Shown here one piece after another: positions 15,343 to 22,481 of a stretch of DNA of 46,579 nt (positions are counted from its first letter, which is position 1; every line of letters starts with the position of its first letter). The stretch comes from a virus. The stretch is taken from positions 1-46,579 of IMG/VR virus record IMGVR_UViG_3300037189_006714; one strand, written 5' to 3'. Position numbers and translations under genes: made by a program. The notes under the pieces were generated by a model, which ran no database searches, had not been told where the DNA came from, and was given only the letters and a program-made list of their open reading frames with translations.

Positions 15343-15539
15343 ACAAGATCTTGATTGGCTTAGGCCTAATCGTAGTGATTCTGGTTCTCCTGATCATTGG
15401 CCCGTTGGTCACGATCTGGAGCCTGAATACCCTGTTCCCCACGCTGGCCATTCCGTACACACTGGAAACTTGGTTTGCTGTGGTGATGCTAGGGGCTGTT
15501 ATCAAGAGCCGAGTTAGCGTTAACAACAAGAATGGTTAA
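15339..15539 (+). CDS. Small inner-membrane protein
   Basis: A 66-residue protein with one strong transmembrane helix (ILIGLGLIVVILVLLIIGPL, from residue 4) and a weaker second hydrophobic segment (TWFAVVMLGAVI, about 43-54). Similar short two-segment membrane proteins occur in T4-like marine phages. It overlaps the GcrA-like gene by 4 bases and ends in a basic tail. Role unknown; holin or transport accessory are possibilities only. Confidence 0.7.
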   Translation: MNKILIGLGLIVVILVLLIIGPLVTIWSLNTLFPTLAIPYTLETWFAVVMLGAVIKSRVSVNNKNG

Positions 15540-15547
15540 CCAGGCTA

Positions 15548-15576
15548 TTGACAACAGAAGTTGCGTGTGTTACTAT
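15548..15576 (+). promoter_or_regulatory. Early-type sigma70 promoter
   Basis: TTGACA (15548-15553), 17-base spacer, TACTAT (15571-15576). The leader contains a CTGTAAAAAACAG hairpin, and the ribosome binding site is AAAGGAAAAGG rather than GGAGCG. Confidence 0.75.
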
Positions 15577-15624
15577 ATTAACATGCTGTAAAAAACAGCT
15601 ACACTTTTATAAAGGAAAAGGCAA

Positions 15625-15897
15625 ATGAAGCGTATCAATCTCGACACTAAAGAAGGCAAGTTGTTCAACGCATTGTTCAACGGCGAGAAGCTTTCTGAAT
15701 CCGCAATTACCAAGCGTTTTGGTATCAAGAATCCATCAGCTACTGTTAGCGACATTCGTTACAAGGGCTTCGCTGTTTACACTCGTAACCGCAAGGCTGG
15801 CAACGGTGTTGAAGTAACTGAGTACGAGATGGGCCGTCCATCACGTGAGATCGTTGCTCTCGGCTACAAGGCCAAGGCAGCAGGCATGACTGTCTAA
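15625..15897 (+). CDS. Winged-helix-like small DNA-binding protein
   Basis: A 90-residue basic protein. The first 45 residues (EGKLFNALFNGEKLSESAITKR and on to PSATVSDIRYKG) read as a helix-turn-helix with a wing, as in conserved T4-like marine-phage proteins. It stands alone between a promoter and a strong terminator, suggesting abundant expression. Its ribosome binding site differs from the family GGAGCGAA. Its 3'UTR carries a sequence complementary to that site (see 15926). A transcription regulator or DNA-organising role is inferred. Confidence 0.75.
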   Translation: MKRINLDTKEGKLFNALFNGEKLSESAITKRFGIKNPSATVSDIRYKGFAVYTRNRKAGNGVEVTEYEMGRPSREIVALGYKAKAAGMTV

Positions 15898-15925
15898 TAG
15901 ACAACAGTTTCAAACAGCTGATCCG

Positions 15926-15934
15926 ATTCGCTCC
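15926..15934 (+). promoter_or_regulatory. 3'UTR element complementary to GGAGCGAAT ribosome sites
   Basis: ATTCGCTCC is the exact reverse complement of GGAGCGAAT, the ribosome binding site of the AAA+ gene at 13985. It sits between the gene end and an intrinsic terminator. A second copy of the ten-base core TTCGCTCCCG lies at 24163-24172. Candidate antisense seed of a 3'UTR-derived small RNA. Confidence 0.4.
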
Positions 15935-15949
15935 CGGGGATGCGTTTGA

Positions 15950-15976
15950 GAAAGGGCCTTAGGGCCCTTTCTTTTT
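15950..15976 (+). terminator. Intrinsic terminator
   Basis: GAAAGGGCC/GGCCCTTTC stem (9 pairs), TTAG loop, then TTTTT. Confidence 0.92.
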
Positions 15977-16042
15977 GACCTCGCCGCCGGCACTCCTGAT
16001 GTTGCATAAAAGCCACACTCCAAACTATCTAGATCTTTTTGG

Positions 16043-16071
16043 TTGACAGCCAATCTAAATAGCAGTATAAT
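16043..16071 (+). promoter_or_regulatory. Consensus sigma70 promoter
   Basis: TTGACA (16043-16048), 17-base spacer, TATAAT (16066-16071), preceded by TCTTTTTGG. Confidence 0.92.
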
Positions 16072-16101
16072 AGACACATATTAGAACATAGGAGCGATAC
16101 T

Positions 16102-16734
16102 ATGCCATTCACAGCTAGCCACGTTTGGAGCCTTGCCGTAGCAGCACAGCGCATCAACGGGGATTACCTCAAAGAAGACGAGTGGTTGGCCAACGCTACT
16201 CCACCCTGCCGCGGACGTGATGCCAACAAGAAGATGGTCAAGCAATGGCTCCGCGAAGGTTCTAACCCCGCAACTGAAGCCGACGTAGCTGCTGCAGCAG
16301 CAGTCAGAGGCTACTTCAACACCTTTCTCATGCGCGAACTCTCGGGCAAGATCAACGACTTTGAACGCACTGCGCTCAGGCTAGCCCAGAAGGACGAGTT
16401 CACTGAGCGTGACCTCTATGATTTCTCCGTGATCGCATGCCTTCCATCAGTGATGACCCGTGATCAGCAGCGCCAGGAGATCCGTAGAGAGATCTACGTG
16501 AGCGAGCAGCTTCAGGGTCAGGTGGGTGAAGAGATCATCGGTTCCATCACTGTGATCAACAGCAAGTTCAACCAGAACTTCAACAAGTACCGCATCGCTG
16601 CTCGTTTGAACGAAAGCTTCGTAGACTTCTGGTTCTCAAAGGAGCTAGCAGGGGAGCTGCGCATCAAGGGCAAGATTAAAGCCCAGCGTGGCGATAAAAC
16701 AACACAACTGAATTACGTCAAAATAATCGGTTGA
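16102..16734 (+). CDS. Conserved-type phage protein, unknown
   Basis: A 210-residue soluble protein. A helical region (1-100) with an Ala run is followed by REIYVSEQLQGQVGEEIIGSI and a basic beta-rich C-terminus (ELRIKGKIKAQRGDKTTQLNYV). The C-terminus reads like a nucleic-acid or protein-binding sheet. It stands as its own transcription unit. The TGA stop lies inside the -35 box of the MoxR promoter. I do not recognise the family. Confidence 0.75.
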   Translation: MPFTASHVWSLAVAAQRINGDYLKEDEWLANATPPCRGRDANKKMVKQWLREGSNPATEADVAAAAAVRGYFNTFLMRELSGKINDFERTALRLAQKDEFTERDLYDFSVIACLPSVMTRDQQRQEIRREIYVSEQLQGQVGEEIIGSITVINSKFNQNFNKYRIAARLNESFVDFWFSKELAGELRIKGKIKAQRGDKTTQLNYVKIIG

Positions 16735-16759
16735 CAGGTGAGGGCTATGTGTGTATAAT
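16731..16759 (+). promoter_or_regulatory. Consensus sigma70 promoter overlapping a stop codon
   Basis: TTGACA (16731-16736), 17-base spacer, TATAAT (16754-16759). The upstream gene's TGA is the middle of TTGACA. Confidence 0.92.
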
Positions 16760-16813
16760 AGACACATAGTTAGAAATAACTGGGCAAAGCAACTTAACTA
16801 GAGAGGTCTTAAT

Positions 16814-17890
16814 ATGAGCGATTCCAACATCCGCACCGTGGGTCCCAAGGGCGCCATGCGAGCTATCCGCCACGCAATCAAGATGCGTCGTCCACTGTTC
16901 CTGTGGGGCCCTCCCGGCATTGGCAAGAGTGATATCGTCAAGCAGATTGGCGATACGGCTAACCGCCCTGTGATTGATATCCGTCTTCCACTTTGGGAGC
17001 CTACGGACATTAAGGGCATTCCTTATTACAACAGTGACCAAGGCGCTATGGTCTGGGCACCCCCAGCAGAGCTTCCTATGGATCCTGATAGCGATGCTAT
17101 CATCTTCTTGGACGAGCTTAACTCTGCTCCTCCGGCTGTCCAGGCTGCGGCCTATCAGCTGGTGCTGAACCGCCGTGTTGGCACATATGTCTTGCCTAAG
17201 GGTGTAGACATTGTAGCGGCAGGCAACCGCGATGGTGACCGTGGTGTTACCTATCGTATGCCTAAGCCACTGGCTAACCGTTTCCTACACTTGGAGATGA
17301 AGCCAGACTTTGATGACTTCCAGGAGTGGGCAGTCATGAACAAGGTCCACGCAGACGTCGTGGGTTACCTGGGCTTTGCCAAGCAGGACTTGTTCGACTT
17401 TGATCCTAAGAGCTCTAGCCATGCTTTCGCAACGCCTCGTTCGTGGTCGTTCGTTAGCGATCTGCTCAGCGATGCTGATGCTGATACAGCCGTGCTCCAG
17501 GACTTGATCGCAGGTGCGGTAGGCGATGGCTTGGCTATCAAGTTTATGGCTCACCGTAAGATCGCAGGCAAGATGCCTAAGGCAATCGACATCCTCGACG
17601 GTAAGGTCAAGGACTTGAGCATCAAGGAAGTGTCTGCGATGTATTCGTTGACTGTGAGCTTGTGCTATGAGCTCAAGGACTTGGCTGACAAGAAGGTCAA
17701 GGGCTGGGATGAGAAGGCCGACTGCTTCTTCCGCTACATGATGGATAACTTCCCAACAGAGCTCGTGGTCATGGGTGCCAAGACTGCTCTTACCAACTAT
17801 GACTTGCCGTTGGACGCTACTAAGATGAAGAACTTCGATGAGTTCCACAAGCGTTTTGGCAAGTATGTTTTAAAGGCTATGGATAATTAA
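16814..17890 (+). CDS. MoxR-family AAA+ ATPase
   Basis: A 358-residue AAA+ ATPase of the MoxR type. Walker A GPPGIGKS is at 32-39, the insert WEPTDIKGIPYY follows, Walker B is IIFLDE (96-101), sensor-1 AAGN is near 148, and an arginine-finger region PKPLANRF follows. MoxR proteins pair with VWA proteins as metal-chelatase-like or protein-remodelling machines; the next gene is such a VWA protein. The ribosome site (AGAGAGG) is not the GGAGCG type. A strong terminator ends the unit, so partner expression is separate. Confidence 0.9.
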   Translation: MSDSNIRTVGPKGAMRAIRHAIKMRRPLFLWGPPGIGKSDIVKQIGDTANRPVIDIRLPLWEPTDIKGIPYYNSDQGAMVWAPPAELPMDPDSDAIIFLDELNSAPPAVQAAAYQLVLNRRVGTYVLPKGVDIVAAGNRDGDRGVTYRMPKPLANRFLHLEMKPDFDDFQEWAVMNKVHADVVGYLGFAKQDLFDFDPKSSSHAFATPRSWSFVSDLLSDADADTAVLQDLIAGAVGDGLAIKFMAHRKIAGKMPKAIDILDGKVKDLSIKEVSAMYSLTVSLCYELKDLADKKVKGWDEKADCFFRYMMDNFPTELVVMGAKTALTNYDLPLDATKMKNFDEFHKRFGKYVLKAMDN

Positions 17891-17906
17891 GACCTCTCCA
17901 TAGCCC

Positions 17907-17947
17907 GGGTGGAGTGCCTGCCCAGGGCCTCCTCCACCCACCTTTTT
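17907..17947 (+). terminator. Intrinsic terminator after the MoxR gene
   Basis: GGGTGGAG/CTCCACCC stem with an internal GCCC/GGGC hairpin, followed by TTTTT. A new promoter starts 9 bases later. Confidence 0.85.
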
Positions 17948-17955
17948 CTTAGGGG

Positions 17956-17984
17956 TTGACAATTTGGGCCGTAGGTGTTATAAT
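17956..17984 (+). promoter_or_regulatory. Consensus sigma70 promoter
   Basis: TTGACA (17956-17961), 17-base spacer, TATAAT (17979-17984), 28 bases before ATG 18012. Confidence 0.92.
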
Positions 17985-18011
17985 AGATACATAAAGTAAG
18001 GAGAGCGAAGT

Positions 18012-19235
18012 ATGTCTTACATGGACCCAATTGTAGAAAAACTCACAACAGCCCGCATCGGACTGCTACTCAAGCAACCGTTCTTTGGCAACATGGCCAC
18101 CCGTATGCGCCTCGTCGATATCACTGATCAAGGTTGGTGTAAGACTGCGGCAACTAACGGCCGTGACTTTATGTATAACAAGGACTTCATCAACAAGCTC
18201 TCAGAGAAGAAGCTGGAGTTCCTGTTCGCACACGAGATCGGACATTGCGTGTTCGATCACTTTGGTCGCGTTGGTAGCCGTGACCGTCAGCTCAGCAACA
18301 TCGCACAAGACTACGCGATCAACCAGATCCTCGTAGACGAGCGTATCGGCGAGAAGATTACTGAAGTTAAGATCTGTCAGGATAACAAGTATCGTGGCTT
18401 GGCCTGGGAAGAGATCTACGATCAACTTTGGGAGAAGGCTGAGAAGATCAGTATGGATGATCTGCTCAAGCAATTGGGTGACCTGCTCGACGAGCACATC
18501 CATGAAGAAGAGGGTGCTGGTGCTGGTGACGGCGACAAAGACGGTAAGGGCGGCAATGGCAAGCCTGTGCTGTCTAAAGAAGAAGCACAACGCATCAAGG
18601 ACGAGATCAAAGAAGCCATGATCCAGAGTGCGGCTGCAGCAGGTGCTGGCAAGACCCCAGCAGGCATCATGCGTATGATCAAAGACTTGACTGAGCCTAA
18701 GATGGACTGGCGTCAGGTGCTCCAGATGAACATCCAGAGCATTATCCGCAACGACTACTCCTTCCAGCGTCCTAATCGCAAGAGCCAGCACAGTGGTGCT
18801 ATCCTGCCAGGCATGAAGAACGATCAGACCATTGACGTGGCTATCGGCATTGACATGTCGGGTTCTATTGGTGATGCTGATGCCAAAATCTTCCTTAGCG
18901 AAGTTAAGGGCATCATGGATCAATACGAGGACTATGCCATTGACATTTGGTGCTTTGACACAGACATCTACAACCACAAGCGTTTCACACACGACGATGG
19001 GGATGCTTTGTTGAGCTATGAGCCAATGGGCGGTGGTGGCACAGACTTTGAAGCCAACTACAACTACATGAAGTCTATCGACCTTGTGCCTAAGAAGTTC
19101 ATTATGTTTACGGACGGTTACCCCTGCGGTAGTTGGGGTGATGAGGACTACTGCGATACTCTGTTTATCGTTAAAGGTAGCAAGAACGAAGCACCGTTCG
19201 GGCAGACTGTGATCTATGATGAAAAGGCTGATTGA
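18012..19235 (+). CDS. Putative metallopeptidase-VWA protein (DUF2201-like)
   Basis: A 407-residue protein in two parts. The N-terminal part has a zinc-protease-like HEIGH motif (74-78), H83 and a conserved AQDYAIN. A Gly/Asp-rich acidic linker lies at 165-185. The C-terminal part is a VWA domain with MIDAS motif DMSGS (281-285), a GGGGTDF and an FTDGYP. DUF2201-type proteins have this order and usually sit beside MoxR ATPases, as here. Possible roles are ATPase-driven remodelling or proteolysis of a host target; neither is shown. It overlaps the methyltransferase-like gene by 20 bases. Confidence 0.88.
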   Translation: MSYMDPIVEKLTTARIGLLLKQPFFGNMATRMRLVDITDQGWCKTAATNGRDFMYNKDFINKLSEKKLEFLFAHEIGHCVFDHFGRVGSRDRQLSNIAQDYAINQILVDERIGEKITEVKICQDNKYRGLAWEEIYDQLWEKAEKISMDDLLKQLGDLLDEHIHEEEGAGAGDGDKDGKGGNGKPVLSKEEAQRIKDEIKEAMIQSAAAAGAGKTPAGIMRMIKDLTEPKMDWRQVLQMNIQSIIRNDYSFQRPNRKSQHSGAILPGMKNDQTIDVAIGIDMSGSIGDADAKIFLSEVKGIMDQYEDYAIDIWCFDTDIYNHKRFTHDDGDALLSYEPMGGGGTDFEANYNYMKSIDLVPKKFIMFTDGYPCGSWGDEDYCDTLFIVKGSKNEAPFGQTVIYDEKAD

Positions 19236-19827
19236 TTGGATCAGGGGTAGGAGTGCCCCGCAGGTAGATCTCGATGCGTTCAGCAGCAGCCAGATAGCTT
19301 CAAAGGCCTGGCTCTGCGAACGCCTTGAGGAGTGCCTCAAAGGTCTGACTCCGCCCGTGGCTGGATACAAGATCTGGATCTTTGCTGGTTGGTATGGAGT
19401 GACTAACTTCATGTTAAGGACCCGTGCTATCGTCCCCGTAGAGTTCGTGCGCAGCATAGACCTAGATCCTACCTGTGAACCTATCGCTGATCGCATCAAC
19501 AAGTTCTGGGAGATCCAGGGCTGGCAGTTCAAAGCCCAGACGGGTGACATCAACAACACAACTTACTTCCACGATAACCCGCACATCATTATAATGACAT
19601 CCGCAGAGCATGTCAAGAGCCGCAAGTGGTTCCAGGATATTCCACGTGGAACCATCGTGGCCATCCAGGGATCTGATCTGGTTATTCCTGATCATGTTAA
19701 TCCCATTAGCAGTGTAGAGCAGCTGAAAGAGGCCTATCCAATGGAGTGCCACTACGAGGGCAGCATTACTTTTAACTACCCTACCCACAGCTTCAACCGT
19801 CACATGATCATAGGAATCAAGCCATAG
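19216..19827 (+). CDS. SAM-methyltransferase-like Rossmann protein
   Basis: A 203-residue protein with a Rossmann-type layout: strand IWIFAGWYGVTNFML (about 53-67), acidic end of strand 2 in VRSIDLDP (about 78-85), and a later GDINN. This resembles class I SAM-dependent methyltransferases; the glycine-rich loop is atypical (AGWYG), so activity is uncertain. The ATG at 19216 lies inside the previous gene. It ends in a TAG embedded in a GGCCCCGCTGC element. Confidence 0.6.
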   Translation: MMKRLIDWIRGRSAPQVDLDAFSSSQIASKAWLCERLEECLKGLTPPVAGYKIWIFAGWYGVTNFMLRTRAIVPVEFVRSIDLDPTCEPIADRINKFWEIQGWQFKAQTGDINNTTYFHDNPHIIIMTSAEHVKSRKWFQDIPRGTIVAIQGSDLVIPDHVNPISSVEQLKEAYPMECHYEGSITFNYPTHSFNRHMIIGIKP

Positions 19828-19844
19828 GCCCCGCTGCTTAGTGG

Positions 19845-19873
19845 TTGACAAACCGGCTAAAGGTTGTTATAAT
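19845..19873 (+). promoter_or_regulatory. Consensus sigma70 promoter
   Basis: TTGACA (19845-19850), 17-base spacer, TATAAT (19868-19873). An AACC/GGTT inverted repeat lies in the spacer. Confidence 0.92.
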
Positions 19874-19898
19874 ATACACATAACTTAAGGAGCGCACC

Positions 19899-20249
19899 AT
19901 GAGATACTACGAATTGGTTATGGAACAACAGCGTGGCCCATACACTGTGATCGTTGACCGTACCTATGAAGACATCCACCCACAAGACTGTTTCGATGAT
20001 AGTTGCTATGATATCAAAGAGATCTGCCGCAAGATTGACATGGGTCTCTTGGAGTGGTTCATGCTGCGCACACGAGTGTTCTATGAAGGCGTAGAGCTGG
20101 CTGAGGAGTTCTTAGGGGGCCTACTCTATGATGATCCTAACGAAGTGCTCACTGATGGGATCGCCGAAGATCAGATCCATCAGGCCCTTGAGAACGCTAA
20201 AAAGGCCGCTGTGGAATACAAACGAAAGTTTGAAATTCTCACAGTGTAA
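19899..20249 (+). CDS. Small acidic phage protein, unknown
   Basis: A 116-residue acidic protein (TYEDIHPQDCFDDSCYDIKE), helical at both ends, no membrane segment. AAGGAGCGCACC precedes the ATG. Not recognised; probably an early host-interaction protein by position. Confidence 0.7.
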   Translation: MRYYELVMEQQRGPYTVIVDRTYEDIHPQDCFDDSCYDIKEICRKIDMGLLEWFMLRTRVFYEGVELAEEFLGGLLYDDPNEVLTDGIAEDQIHQALENAKKAAVEYKRKFEILTV

Positions 20250-20258
20250 ATATATTAT

Positions 20259-20483
20259 ATGAGCAAACTAGAGTTCTTCGCAAGACCATTAGTAGCATTT
20301 GACCCATCCAACAAGCAGCACAGGCGATATTACGTAGATTTCATTGAATACGGTGGATGGGGCAACTGCCCTGTTAGGTTTATATGCCCAGACGAGACGG
20401 GCATGGATTTGATTAGCATGATACAACGGCAACTGCTTCAACACTACGTTGATAGGGAGTTCCGACAGAACAGGAGCAAGTAA
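20259..20483 (+). CDS. Small unknown protein
   Basis: A 74-residue basic protein (FDPSNKQHRRYYVDFIEYGGWG, ICPDETGMD). No Shine-Dalgarno site, and the TATTAT immediately ahead is too close to act as its promoter, so it relies on read-through from 19868. It is coupled to the next gene (TAATG). Confidence 0.6.
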   Translation: MSKLEFFARPLVAFDPSNKQHRRYYVDFIEYGGWGNCPVRFICPDETGMDLISMIQRQLLQHYVDREFRQNRSK

Positions 20484-20851
20484 TGGAGATCGGATTAGCT
20501 TTATTCATTGGATTGTACGTGGGATGGAAGGCAGCTCACATCTGGACCAAGCATGTGATCAACGAGCTGCTGGAAGAGGCAGGGCTAACCCCGCAGCAGC
20601 GTAAAGAACTCAAGGCCTACTGCGATGAAAAGGTCGCAGCAGAGACTGAAGAAGATCAACGTGATATCATCGAGGTCAAGATCGAGAAGATTGGCGATGT
20701 CATGTACGCCTACACTGTTGACGAAGATCAGTTCATGGCTCAGGGCAGCACGATCGAGCAACTGTTCCAAGCCCTACAAGAACGCTACAAAGAAATCCGT
20801 TTTGTTGTAAGAGAGCAACACGGTGCTAAATTCCTGAAAGAATCCGCTTGA
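20483..20851 (+). CDS. Membrane-anchored small protein
   Basis: A 122-residue protein with an N-terminal signal-anchor (IGLALFIGLYVGWKAAHIW), an acidic linker and a C-terminal domain (VMYAYTVDEDQFMAQG..) resembling small antitoxin-like beta-alpha folds. The TGA stop lies in the -35 box of the next promoter. Function not recognised. Confidence 0.65.
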   Translation: MEIGLALFIGLYVGWKAAHIWTKHVINELLEEAGLTPQQRKELKAYCDEKVAAETEEDQRDIIEVKIEKIGDVMYAYTVDEDQFMAQGSTIEQLFQALQERYKEIRFVVREQHGAKFLKESA

Positions 20852-20876
20852 CAACCCGTCCAAAAGGCCGTACAAT
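20848..20876 (+). promoter_or_regulatory. Sigma70 promoter giving a leaderless transcript
   Basis: TTGACA (20848-20853), 17-base spacer, TACAAT (20871-20876). The predicted start falls at 20883, one base before ATG 20884, so the mRNA would have no leader. Confidence 0.75.
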
Positions 20877-20883
20877 ACGGACT

Positions 20884-21099
20884 ATGGATACAAACTTTTA
20901 CATCAAATGGATAGCATGTGCTATCACTCTCGCTGGTGCGCTGTGTACCTCACTGCGCATCGATCCCATCAACATCTATCTACTCAACGGCGGTGCGCTG
21001 CTGTACTTGATCTGGTCGCTGAGGATCCGTGAATGGAACCTAGTGGCGATCAACGGTGGGCTGCTCACAATCTACGGAGTGGGACTGTTTTTTGGTTGA
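20884..21099 (+). CDS. Small multi-helix membrane protein
   Basis: A 71-residue hydrophobic protein with three short membrane segments (WIACAITLAGALC, YLLNGGALLYLIWSL, INGGLLTIYGVGLFFG). ATG 20884 directly follows a promoter with no ribosome binding site, so leaderless translation is implied. Proteins of this pattern recur in T4-like marine phages. The TGA is within the next -35 box. Function unknown. Confidence 0.75.
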   Translation: MDTNFYIKWIACAITLAGALCTSLRIDPINIYLLNGGALLYLIWSLRIREWNLVAINGGLLTIYGVGLFFG

Positions 21100-21124
21100 C
21101 AGCATGAGTTTTTGGTCGTATAAT
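21096..21124 (+). promoter_or_regulatory. Consensus sigma70 promoter overlapping a stop codon
   Basis: TTGACA (21096-21101), 17-base spacer, TATAAT (21119-21124). Confidence 0.92.
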
Positions 21125-21150
21125 ACACACACAAACTGAAAGGAGCTTTT

Positions 21151-21312
21151 ATGGCAAAGTGGATTGTAATTCTAGCATTGATCATCCTCGCACCCATGTT
21201 CGTGATTAACTTGGTTACGGGTACGGTCAACTTCGTTTCTAACCAGGGTAAGGCTTTGGTCACTGAAGTGGCTAAAGAGGCATCCAAGACAGTCAAGGAG
21301 GCAGGACAATGA
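21151..21312 (+). CDS. Small membrane protein (53 aa)
   Basis: MAKWIVILALIILAPMFVI forms a membrane anchor, followed by a helical Lys/Glu tail (VTEVAKEASKTVKEAGQ). AAAGGAGC precedes ATG 21151, and the end overlaps the next gene (ATGA). It resembles small inner-membrane peptides rather than a holin, but this is not decisive. Confidence 0.7.
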   Translation: MAKWIVILALIILAPMFVINLVTGTVNFVSNQGKALVTEVAKEASKTVKEAGQ

Positions 21313-21554
21313 GCTATTTCAAGAACTTCGAAGATCCTTTCTATGATGATGATGGGCAGCTGGTCGATGAAGACGGCCCTATGCTCGAAGACGAGGTCAT
21401 GGACCTGATCGCGATCTACGGCACGGATGAAGAGGCTGTTATGATGATCGCTGAAGAGCTCCAGATCACGATCGGTGAGGTGCGCAGCGTGATCTCCAGC
21501 CTGGGATTCGAAGTCAAAGACTACGATGACGAATTCCTTATCGACGAGGCATAA
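21309..21554 (+). CDS. Very acidic small protein
   Basis: An 81-residue protein, almost a third Asp/Glu (DPFYDDDGQLVDEDG, YDDEFLIDEA). DNA-mimic-like charge, which is often seen in phage anti-restriction or polymerase-binding proteins; that role is inference. Coupled to the membrane protein gene and likely with it in one transcript. Confidence 0.65.
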   Translation: MSYFKNFEDPFYDDDGQLVDEDGPMLEDEVMDLIAIYGTDEEAVMMIAEELQITIGEVRSVISSLGFEVKDYDDEFLIDEA

Positions 21555-21560
21555 TTTCGG

Positions 21561-21589
21561 TTGACGGGCTGTGTTGCTCGTGCTATTGT
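21561..21589 (+). promoter_or_regulatory. Sigma70-like promoter
   Basis: TTGACG (21561-21566), 17-base spacer, TATTGT (21584-21589); the weakest of the array. Confidence 0.65.
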
Positions 21590-21618
21590 TAATCACAGTA
21601 GCAGCAAGGGAGACACAA

Positions 21619-21774
21619 ATGTTCGAATATGTCATCCAGGTCCGCAAGAACGGGCGCAAGACGAAACGCATCGTTCTCAAGGGCTACTCAGGGAACGCAG
21701 CAATGGACGAGCTGAAGTGGCTCCGGAAGAGCAAATACAAGCCCGAACTGGGCTACGAGCTGGAGCTGCTGTAG
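21619..21774 (+). CDS. Small basic protein (51 aa)
   Basis: Starts MFEYVIQVRKNGRKTKRIVL, strongly basic, likely a single beta-sheet with a helix (two strands then AMDELKWLRKS). AAGGGAGA precedes the ATG. It ends in a terminator. Nucleic-acid binding is plausible but unshown. Confidence 0.65.
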   Translation: MFEYVIQVRKNGRKTKRIVLKGYSGNAAMDELKWLRKSKYKPELGYELELL

Positions 21775-21781
21775 AGTTTAG

Positions 21782-21815
21782 GGGGGTGTTGCAGAAATGC
21801 CACACTCCCTTTTTT
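21782..21815 (+). terminator. Intrinsic terminator
   Basis: GGGGGTGT/ACACTCCC stem (one G-U pair) with loop containing AGAAAT, then TTTTTT. Confidence 0.8.
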
Positions 21816-21829
21816 CCTGATCTTTTTGG

Positions 21830-21858
21830 TTGACAACTGCTGTTAGCCCTGCTATTAT
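21830..21858 (+). promoter_or_regulatory. Sigma70 promoter
   Basis: TTGACA (21830-21835), 17-base spacer, TATTAT (21853-21858), directly after a TCTTTTTGG tract shared with other cassettes. Confidence 0.88.
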
Positions 21859-21882
21859 ACACACATAACAAAGGAGCACAAG

Positions 21883-22017
21883 ATGAAGCGTTACCGTTTT
21901 ATTATGGACTGCCAGGCTACTTACAATGTGATCGCACGTGACTTCCGCGAGGCATGTGCGCAATGGGAGCGTTTCGGCTTAGATCCTCGCAACATAGCTG
22001 CTGTGGAGATCCGCTGA
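21883..22017 (+). CDS. 44-aa protein
   Basis: MKRYRFIMDCQATYNVIARD..., a basic alpha/beta microprotein. AAAGGAGCAC precedes ATG 21883. The stop overlaps the next ATG (TGATG). Confidence 0.65.
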   Translation: MKRYRFIMDCQATYNVIARDFREACAQWERFGLDPRNIAAVEIR

Positions 22018-22211
22018 TGTTTTGGCTGATCATAGCACTCTATCAAGGCCCTACCTACGTGGATAAGGTCGTGGTGCCCTACCCCGGAGAGGCTGCATGC
22101 GTAGCGGCTGCGAAGAAAGCTGAAGCGGATCGCCTGAATGTCAAAGCGATCTGCGTAAGCGATGAGCACATTAAGGGTCGTAAGAAAGACCCTAAGGTCA
22201 GTATGGATTAA
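22017..22211 (+). CDS. Small protein with hydrophobic start
   Basis: A 64-residue protein (MFWLIIALYQGPTYVDK...), coupled to the 44-aa gene. A beta-rich N-terminus and a helix rich in Ala/Lys with two Cys. Not recognised. The basic tail (GRKKDPK) is noted. Confidence 0.65.
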   Translation: MFWLIIALYQGPTYVDKVVVPYPGEAACVAAAKKAEADRLNVKAICVSDEHIKGRKKDPKVSMD

Positions 22212-22222
22212 CAACAAATTGG

Positions 22223-22251
22223 TTGACAGCCCAGCAGATTGGTGCTATACT
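22223..22251 (+). promoter_or_regulatory. Sigma70 promoter
   Basis: TTGACA (22223-22228), 17-base spacer, TATACT (22246-22251). Confidence 0.9.
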
Positions 22252-22279
22252 ACACACATAACTTAAAGGAGCGAGTGAA

Positions 22280-22480
22280 ATGGAAAAGTCAGGAACATTT
22301 TTGTTTATCGTCGGACTGTTGATCACAATCTTTGGCGTGGGCGGTGTAGAGCAAAGCGTCACTGATCTAGTCATGATACAGTGTTTTGCTGTTGCGATGG
22401 TGGGCTGTATGGTCATGGGCTGTGGCGTGAGCATGATCAACTTGAGCCGTGAAGATTACTACAAGAATCAAAAATACTGA
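22280..22480 (+). CDS. Small membrane protein with two helices
   Basis: A 66-residue protein with segments FLFIVGLLITIFGVGG and MIQCFAVAMVGCMVMGCGVS separated by a short polar turn, plus a charged tail (REDYYKNQKY). AAAGGAGCGAG precedes it. Role unknown. Confidence 0.7.
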   Translation: MEKSGTFLFIVGLLITIFGVGGVEQSVTDLVMIQCFAVAMVGCMVMGCGVSMINLSREDYYKNQKY

Positions 22481-22481
22481 T

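Noticed and set aside
15573-15755. Antisense frame over the winged-helix gene
   Set aside because: Overlaps the promoter and start of a better-supported gene and has no ribosome site.
17285-17848. A 187-codon minus-strand frame opposite the MoxR gene
   Set aside because: Shadow of a coding gene with Walker motifs on the other strand; no ribosome site of its own.
16814-19235. Aerobic cobaltochelatase CobS/CobT pair
   Set aside because: The VWA protein carries a HEIGH metallopeptidase motif and the MoxR sequence lacks features specific to CobS; a chelatase role is not supported.
18201-19559. A 452-codon minus-strand open frame opposite the metallopeptidase-VWA gene
   Set aside because: It is the antisense shadow of a well-supported gene: hydrophobic low-meaning composition, no ribosome site, and motifs only on the plus strand.
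20230-20258. TTGAAA-N17-TATTAT promoter before the gene at 20259
   Set aside because: The -10 box touches the ATG, so transcription would start inside the gene; read-through from 19868 explains expression better.
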